A stretch of 9,651 nt of DNA from Candidatus Omnitrophota bacterium (GTDB lineage Bacteria; Omnitrophota; Gorgyraeia; JABMRN01): the NCBI GenBank assembly GCA_028702395.1, contig JAQVOV010000054.1, forward strand, positions 1 to 9,651, in the 5' to 3' direction. Each line of letters starts with the position of its first letter. Positions within the stretch are counted from its first letter, which is position 1. The position numbers and the translations under genes are program-made. Positions 7,065 through 9,651 of the stretch are shown piece by piece. The notes under the pieces are model-generated. The model made no database searches and was not told the origin of the DNA. It saw nothing but the letters and a program-made list of their open reading frames with translations.

Positions 7065-7099
7065 AGTTACGATTAACGTCTAATGACTTACGCATAACG
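7065..7099. repeat. Heptamer tandem array, NNTAACG family (5 units)
   Basis: Units AGTTACG, ATTAACG, TCTAATG, ACTTACG, CATAACG, the same family as 4463-4548 and in the same orientation. It ends 6 bp before the AGGGAGG ribosome site of the nitroreductase gene, mirroring its position in front of the gene at 4557. Confidence 0.75.
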
Positions 7100-7116
7100 C
7101 TTAAAAGGGAGGCTTT

Positions 7117-7611
7117 ATGGAATTTTTTGATGCAATACGAGGACGACATAGTGTTCGAGAGTTTAAACAGCGACCTGTATCAAAGGAAATAGTAGAGGTT
7201 ATGGTTGATGCAGGAAGATTAGCTTCTACAGCTCGAAATCTTCAGCCATGGCATTTTGTTGGTTCACTTGATAAGCGGATTTTGATACAAGTTTCAGAAT
7301 TAGCACCAAATGCTGCATTTTGCAAAGATGCCTCTGCAATAGTAGCGATTTTCAGTGATGACACAAAATACTATTTAGAAGACTGTTGTGCTGCTACCCA
7401 AAACATTCTACTTGCTGCACATGCTCTTGGGCTTGGCGGATGTTGGGTAGCAGGAGATAAAAAGGATTATTGTGATAAAATAAAAGAGATGTTCAAAGTG
7501 CCTAAGGACAAAAAACTTGTCAGTATAGTTGTGGTTGGTCATCCTGTGGATAATATACAAAAAACTCCTAAGAAGCATCTAAAAGAAATGATGCATTGGG
7601 AGAAGTGGTAG
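7117..7611 (+). CDS. Nitroreductase-family flavoprotein
   Basis: A 164-residue protein of the small nitroreductase type, expected to bind FMN and use NAD(P)H, acting as a homodimer in the cytoplasm. Signatures are the N-terminal RGRHSVREFKQRPV (8-21), whose Arg/Ser residues contact the FMN phosphate, ASTARNLQPWHFV (36-48), and the C-terminal half motif LAAHALGLGGCWVAG (99-113), followed by VSIVVVGHP (135-143). The natural substrate cannot be read from sequence; members reduce nitro compounds, quinones or other acceptors. Several Cys residues (69, 85, 86, 108 and 118) are present, but not in a ferredoxin pattern. AGGGAGG at 7106-7112 is a strong ribosome site. It is a single gene between repeat spacers. 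Confidence 0.92.
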   Translation: MEFFDAIRGRHSVREFKQRPVSKEIVEVMVDAGRLASTARNLQPWHFVGSLDKRILIQVSELAPNAAFCKDASAIVAIFSDDTKYYLEDCCAATQNILLAAHALGLGGCWVAGDKKDYCDKIKEMFKVPKDKKLVSIVVVGHPVDNIQKTPKKHLKEMMHWEKW

Positions 7612-7638
7612 AGCGAATAGAGACTTTATAGGAGTTGG

Positions 7639-7652
7639 TGACTAGTGACTAG
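7639..7652. repeat. Two TGACTAG heptamers
   Basis: TGACTAG is repeated exactly twice and directly abuts the palindromic element at 7653. Same family as 4257-4291. Confidence 0.5.
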
Positions 7653-7705
7653 TCCGCCATCATAGATGGCGAGATCTCGCCAAAATTTTCATGAAATTTG
7701 GTGGA
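7653..7705. repeat. Compound palindromic element, TCCGCC...GGTGGA, copy 1
   Basis: The 53-bp element is closed by TCCGCC (7653-7658) and GGTGGA (7700-7705). Inside are GCCATC-ATA-GATGGC, the palindrome GGCGAGATCTCGCC, and CCAAAATTTTCATGAAATTTGG. A second, slightly longer copy lies in the opposite orientation at 9579-9639. It could fold into a two-arm cruciform. It has no coding capacity. Confidence 0.7.
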
Positions 7706-7728
7706 TGAATAGTATTAATTGATTTAAA

Positions 7729-7920
7729 GATATACGGTTCACGAATAGCGAAAGACGAAAGTCGAAAGACGAAAGACAACTAACACTTAAATAGGTATTT
7801 AACATATCTATTTTTTTTGTCTAAAACCTTTAATTTCTTGGTTAGGGGGCACTTCTCTGTGTAGCTGGTGCCACTTCTCCAGAGGCTTGGGGCCAGGCCC
7901 CAAAAATCCCAAAAATCCAA
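7729..7920. repeat. Tandem duplication, unit 1 (192 bp)
   Basis: Starts GATATACGGTTCACGAATAG, followed by four heptamers of the CGAAAGA family (7749-7776) and a 144-bp unique part. That part holds GGCAC/GTGCC arms (7848-7872), a direct repeat CACTTCTC (7850-7857 and 7872-7879) and a perfect hairpin TTGGGGCC-A-GGCCCCAA (7887-7903). The unit is repeated immediately downstream. There is no gene in the whole 7612-8194 spacer. Confidence 0.9.
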
Positions 7921-8137
7921 GATATACGGTTCACGATTAGCGAAAGACGAAAGACGAAAGACGAAAGACGAAAGACGAAAGACGAAAGACGAAAGACAAC
8001 TAACACTTAAATAGGTATTTAACATATCAATTTTTTTTGTCTAAAACCTTTAATTTCTTGGTTAGGGGGCACTTCTCTGTGTAGCTGGTGCCACTTCTCC
8101 AGAGGCTTGGGGCCAGGCCCCAAAAATCCAAAATCCA
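7921..8137. repeat. Tandem duplication, unit 2, with expanded heptamer array
   Basis: Direct copy of the preceding unit, beginning GATATACGGTTCACGATTAG. It carries eight exact CGAAAGA units (7941-7996) against four in unit 1, a difference of exactly 28 bp. After the array, the two units match base for base over about 130 bp except 7809/8029 (T against A), then diverge near the AAAAATCC end. This indicates a recent duplication followed by heptamer gain or loss. The hairpin TTGGGGCC-A-GGCCCCAA is repeated at 8107-8123. Confidence 0.9.
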
Positions 8138-8150
8138 GAAAAACGAGTAA

Positions 8151-8164
8151 TGAGCATATGCTCA
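8151..8164. promoter_or_regulatory. 14-bp perfect palindrome TGAGCATATGCTCA, possible operator relic
   Basis: A perfect 14-bp palindrome is followed 20 bp later by AGGGGGT (8184-8190), which looks like a ribosome site but has no start codon after it; the tail of the macrodomain gene begins at 8195. The arrangement resembles a promoter/operator and leader whose gene has been lost. I have no direct evidence of binding. Confidence 0.35.
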
Positions 8165-8194
8165 AAACGATTATAGTGACCATAGGGGGTATTT

Positions 8195-8695
8195 CTAAGA
8201 AGTAAGTTCGTTATAGACTTTTAAATAAAGATCATAGTCTTCTTTAGAAAAACATACATAAACAATTCTTTCAAAAACACTATAGTATTTAAGACCTGTT
8301 CTTAGCGCAATTCTTGCAGCAGTTTCCTTTGGAAAGCCATATGCTCCTGTACTTATAGATGGAAAAGCTATTGATGTGAGGTCATAGTCAAGTGCAAGTA
8401 AGAAAGAATTTTCATAAGCATCTTTTAAAAGTTCACATTCATTATTTCGGCCACCTTTCCAAACTGGTCCGACAGTATGTATTATCATCTCTGAAAAAAG
8501 ATCCCCAGCATTTGTTATAACAGCCTTTCCTGTTGGACATCTTCCAATAGAACGACATTCTTCCATTACAGAAGGCCCAGCTGCTTTATGAATAGCACCA
8601 TCTACTCCGCCACCACCTTTTAACTGTGTGTTTGCAGCGTTCACGATCACAGCAACATTTTCTCTGGTTATATCACCTTGTTTTATTTGTATCAT
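8195..8695 (-). CDS. Macrodomain protein, probable O-acetyl-ADP-ribose deacetylase
   Basis: A 166-residue stand-alone macrodomain, likely cytoplasmic, that binds ADP-ribose and probably hydrolyses O-acetyl-ADP-ribose or ADP-ribosyl esters. Motifs in order: QGDIT (6-10) with the adenine-contacting Asp8, VNAANTQLKGGGGVDGAIH (18-36) of the MacroD/YmdB class, CPTGKAVITNAGDL (53-66), HTVGPVW (73-79) and FPSISTGAYGFP (111-122), the diphosphate-binding loop. These match the catalytic MacroD-like class rather than a binding-only macrodomain. The ribosome site on the - strand is AGGA (TCCT at 8702-8705 on +), 7 bp before the ATG. It diverges from a Nudix ADP-ribose pyrophosphatase gene across a 152-bp spacer, suggesting a shared ADP-ribose pathway. 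Confidence 0.94.
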   Translation of the reverse strand: MIQIKQGDITRENVAVIVNAANTQLKGGGGVDGAIHKAAGPSVMEECRSIGRCPTGKAVITNAGDLFSEMIIHTVGPVWKGGRNNECELLKDAYENSFLLALDYDLTSIAFPSISTGAYGFPKETAARIALRTGLKYYSVFERIVYVCFSKEDYDLYLKVYNELTS

Positions 8696-8716
8696 AAATG
8701 TGTCCTGTGTTTTGAG

Positions 8717-8758
8717 ACATGTGTAATGAGTAATGAGTCATGAGTCTTGTGTCTGTGC
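8717..8758. repeat. Heptamer tandem array, TCATGAG family (6 units)
   Basis: Units ACATGTG, TAATGAG, TAATGAG, TCATGAG, TCTTGTG, TCTGTGC. This is the same family and orientation as 3637-3671. It would lie in the 5' leader of the - strand macrodomain gene if the promoter at 8793-8798 is used. Confidence 0.7.
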
Positions 8759-8792
8759 GTTATGTCTCTAGTTAAAAAACAAACTTAGAAAA

Positions 8793-8798
8793 ATTATA
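8793..8798 (-). promoter_or_regulatory. Possible -10 box for the macrodomain gene
   Basis: TATAAT reads on the - strand within the very AT-rich stretch 8774-8823, about 98 bp upstream of the macrodomain start. No good -35 hexamer is visible, so this is tentative. Confidence 0.3.
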
Positions 8799-8819
8799 TA
8801 CTTTACTAATATTTTACGG

Positions 8820-8825
8820 TATAAT
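8820..8825 (+). promoter_or_regulatory. Probable -10 box for the Nudix gene
   Basis: A perfect TATAAT overlaps the upstream ATG at 8824. Transcription from it would begin near 8832, which excludes that ATG and supports the start at 8848. No convincing TTGACA-like -35 is visible. Confidence 0.45.
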
Positions 8826-8847
8826 GCACAAAAAACAAGGAAAACAT

Positions 8848-9345
8848 ATGAAAAAAGAGTATGATGGTAAATTATTAAAAGTTTATTCATTTCAAAAAAA
8901 ACTGCCTACAGGAGTTCTGGCTTCTTTGGAGATGATAAAACATCCAGGTGCTGCATTGATTGTGCCATTTCTTTCTAAAACAAAGATAATAATGTTATAC
9001 CAATTTAGGGCTGTTTTAGGCAAATATATATATGAACTCCCTGCAGGGACTTTAGAGACAACCGAGGCGCATTTAAGTTGTGCTAAACGCGAAATAATAG
9101 AGGAAACAGGGTATAAAGCTAAAAGTTTCCTTAAATTAGGCTATATTTATCCTGTTCCAGGATATTCTACGGAGAAAATTGTATGTTATAAAGCTGAGCG
9201 GCTTGAAAAAGTTGAAACCTCGTTCGACAAGGATGAAGTTATCAAAATTAAAATTTTAACAATACCGCAGTTAAGGAATATGCTTGGATCAGGAAAAATT
9301 GTTGATGCAAAAACAATTTGTGCACTGCGTATGTGCGGGATTTAG
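8848..9345 (+). CDS. Nudix hydrolase, ADP-ribose pyrophosphatase type
   Basis: Cytoplasmic enzyme expected to split ADP-ribose into AMP and ribose 5-phosphate with Mg2+. Counting from ATG 8848 (165 residues), the Nudix box GTLETTEAHLSCAKREIIEE followed by TGY fits GX5EX7REUXEEXGU at every fixed position, and it is preceded by YELPAG, typical of ADP-ribose pyrophosphatases. PVPGYSTE lies about 15 residues after the box, with the proline common in this subgroup. An in-frame ATG at 8824 would add eight residues (MHKKQGKH), but it lies inside TATAAT, while 8848 has AAGGA at 8837-8841 with 6-bp spacing, so 8848 is preferred. It diverges from the macrodomain gene, whose product would generate ADP-ribose. 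Confidence 0.92.
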   Translation: MKKEYDGKLLKVYSFQKKLPTGVLASLEMIKHPGAALIVPFLSKTKIIMLYQFRAVLGKYIYELPAGTLETTEAHLSCAKREIIEETGYKAKSFLKLGYIYPVPGYSTEKIVCYKAERLEKVETSFDKDEVIKIKILTIPQLRNMLGSGKIVDAKTICALRMCGI

Positions 9346-9360
9346 TTATTAGATAGATAT

Positions 9361-9415
9361 AAGTAAAAAGTAAAAAGCCTGCCTGCCGGCAGGCAGGGTA
9401 AAAGGAAAAAGTGTG
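9361..9415. repeat. Heptamer tandem array, AAGTAAA family, interrupted by a 20-bp palindrome
   Basis: AAGTAAA, AAGTAAA, AAG[palindrome]GTAA, AAGGAAA, AAGTGTG. With 9378-9397 removed, the 7-bp register is continuous, so the palindrome is a later insertion. Confidence 0.7.
9378..9397. repeat. 20-bp perfect palindrome CCTGCCTGCCGGCAGGCAGG, copy 1
   Basis: Perfectly self-complementary and far more GC-rich than its surroundings. An identical copy lies at 9506-9525. It interrupts the AAGTAAA heptamer array without target duplication. Confidence 0.9.
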
Positions 9416-9432
9416 GAAGGTCCTGGATTGGG

Positions 9433-9467
9433 CTACGAGCTACGCGCAGCGAGCTGCGAGCTAGTGG
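9433..9467. repeat. Heptamer tandem array, inverted TCGNNGC family (5 units)
   Basis: Units CTACGAG, CTACGCG, CAGCGAG, CTGCGAG, CTAGTGG. The reverse complement matches the array before the channel gene (5067-5101). A 9-bp direct repeat GTGGAAGGT brackets it at 9413-9421 and 9464-9472. Confidence 0.75.
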
Positions 9468-9485
9468 AAGGTACTGAATGAGATT

Positions 9486-9539
9486 TTCGTAGGGGCGTAT
9501 TGCAACCTGCCTGCCGGCAGGCAGGTACGCCCCTACGAA
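9486..9539. repeat. 34-bp palindrome (TTCGTAGGGGCGTA arms) split by an insertion
   Basis: Left part 9486-9505 (TTCGTAGGGGCGTATTGCAA) and right part 9526-9539 (TACGCCCCTACGAA) join into a perfect 34-bp palindrome once the 20 bp between them are taken out. GTAGGGGCGTATTGCAATAC-type palindromes are widespread interspersed repeats in bacterial genomes. Confidence 0.85.
9506..9525. repeat. 20-bp perfect palindrome CCTGCCTGCCGGCAGGCAGG, copy 2
   Basis: Identical to 9378-9397 and nested off-centre in the 34-bp palindrome. It is flanked by A and T, so the exact 20-bp boundary is unambiguous here. Confidence 0.9.
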
Positions 9540-9578
9540 GAAACAAGAAAAGATTCCACAAAGATAACAGATTTTTTA

Positions 9579-9639
9579 TCCGCCAAAATTTTCAAAATTT
9601 TGGCGAGATCTCGCCCGCCATCAAAGATGGCGAGGCGGA
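9579..9639. repeat. Compound palindromic element, copy 2 (inverted relative to copy 1)
   Basis: The 61-bp element is closed by TCCGCC (9579-9584) and GGCGGA (9634-9639). It holds a 12-bp stem CGCCAAAATTTT/AAAATTTTGGCG (9581-9605), the palindrome GGCGAGATCTCGCC (9602-9615) and CGCCATC-AAA-GATGGCG (9616-9632). Its reverse complement matches 7653-7705 with a few extra bases. The following CTTTTTCC might allow weak termination downstream of the Nudix gene, but this is uncertain. Confidence 0.7.
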
Positions 9640-9651
9640 CCTTTTTCCTTT

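Noticed and set aside
7887..7903. Rho-independent terminator at TTGGGGCC-A-GGCCCCAA
   Set aside because: The stem is followed by an A-tract on the + strand, and no U-tract follows it on the - strand, so it lacks the terminator arrangement.
7741..7996. CRISPR-like array
   Set aside because: The repeat unit is only 7 bp, directly tandem and without spacers; no cas gene is nearby.
7780..8025. Open frame of 81 codons on the - strand
   Set aside because: It reads through the CGAAAGA heptamers, giving a repeated SSFVFRL pattern, and through the duplicated non-coding body; it has no ribosome site or family similarity.

Overview
The window is 9.65 kb of AT-rich bacterial DNA. It holds eleven supported protein genes, ten on the + strand and one on the - strand, and no rRNA, tRNA, CRISPR array or complete insertion sequence that I can see. 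The genes look like ordinary chromosomal housekeeping and accessory genes of a Gram-negative-type bacterium. AT-rich coding sequence, clear AGGAG-type ribosome sites and intergenic spaces full of short degenerate repeats resemble genomes of uncultured candidate phyla such as Omnitrophota. That assignment is an inference from style, not from a marker gene.

Layout. Positions 1-3634 form a tight operon-like block: the 3' part of a hybrid sensor kinase gene (HisKA-HATPase-degenerate GGDEF-pseudo-receiver) that runs in from outside the window, then gpsA (glycerol-3-phosphate dehydrogenase), then a secreted SYLF/Ysc84-domain protein whose start overlaps the gpsA stop. After a repeat-filled gap come a 56-residue protein of unknown function (3753-3923) and a small cupin (3941-4213). 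Next are single genes, each separated by repeat-rich spacers: a SLOG/TIGR00725-type protein (4557-5006), an MscS-type mechanosensitive channel (5118-6176), a YjbQ/UPF0047 protein (6447-6866) and a nitroreductase (7117-7611). From 7612 to 8194 there is no gene, only repeats, including a tandemly duplicated unit of about 200 bp. The right end has a macrodomain gene on the - strand (8195-8695) diverging from a Nudix ADP-ribose pyrophosphatase gene (8848-9345). These two plausibly act on the same metabolite, ADP-ribose. The last 300 bases are nested palindromes and repeats.

The most unusual aspect is between the genes. Almost every spacer over 100 bp carries a short degenerate tandem array whose unit is 7 bp, but the heptamer differs from spacer to spacer: TCATGAG, ACACATT, TGACTAG, NNTAACG, TCGNNGC, GAGACCA, GAAGCAA, CGAAAGA and AAGTAAA. 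Several families occur twice. Many arrays end 8-17 bp before the next start codon, so they would lie in the 5' leader. One duplicated unit shows copy-number change directly (four heptamers against eight). In addition, a 20-bp perfect palindrome occurs twice near the right end. In each case its exact removal restores an older repeat (a 7-bp register, and a 34-bp palindrome), which is the signature of a tiny mobile palindrome inserted without target duplication.

Most functional calls rest on motifs read by eye and on family knowledge. No database search was possible.
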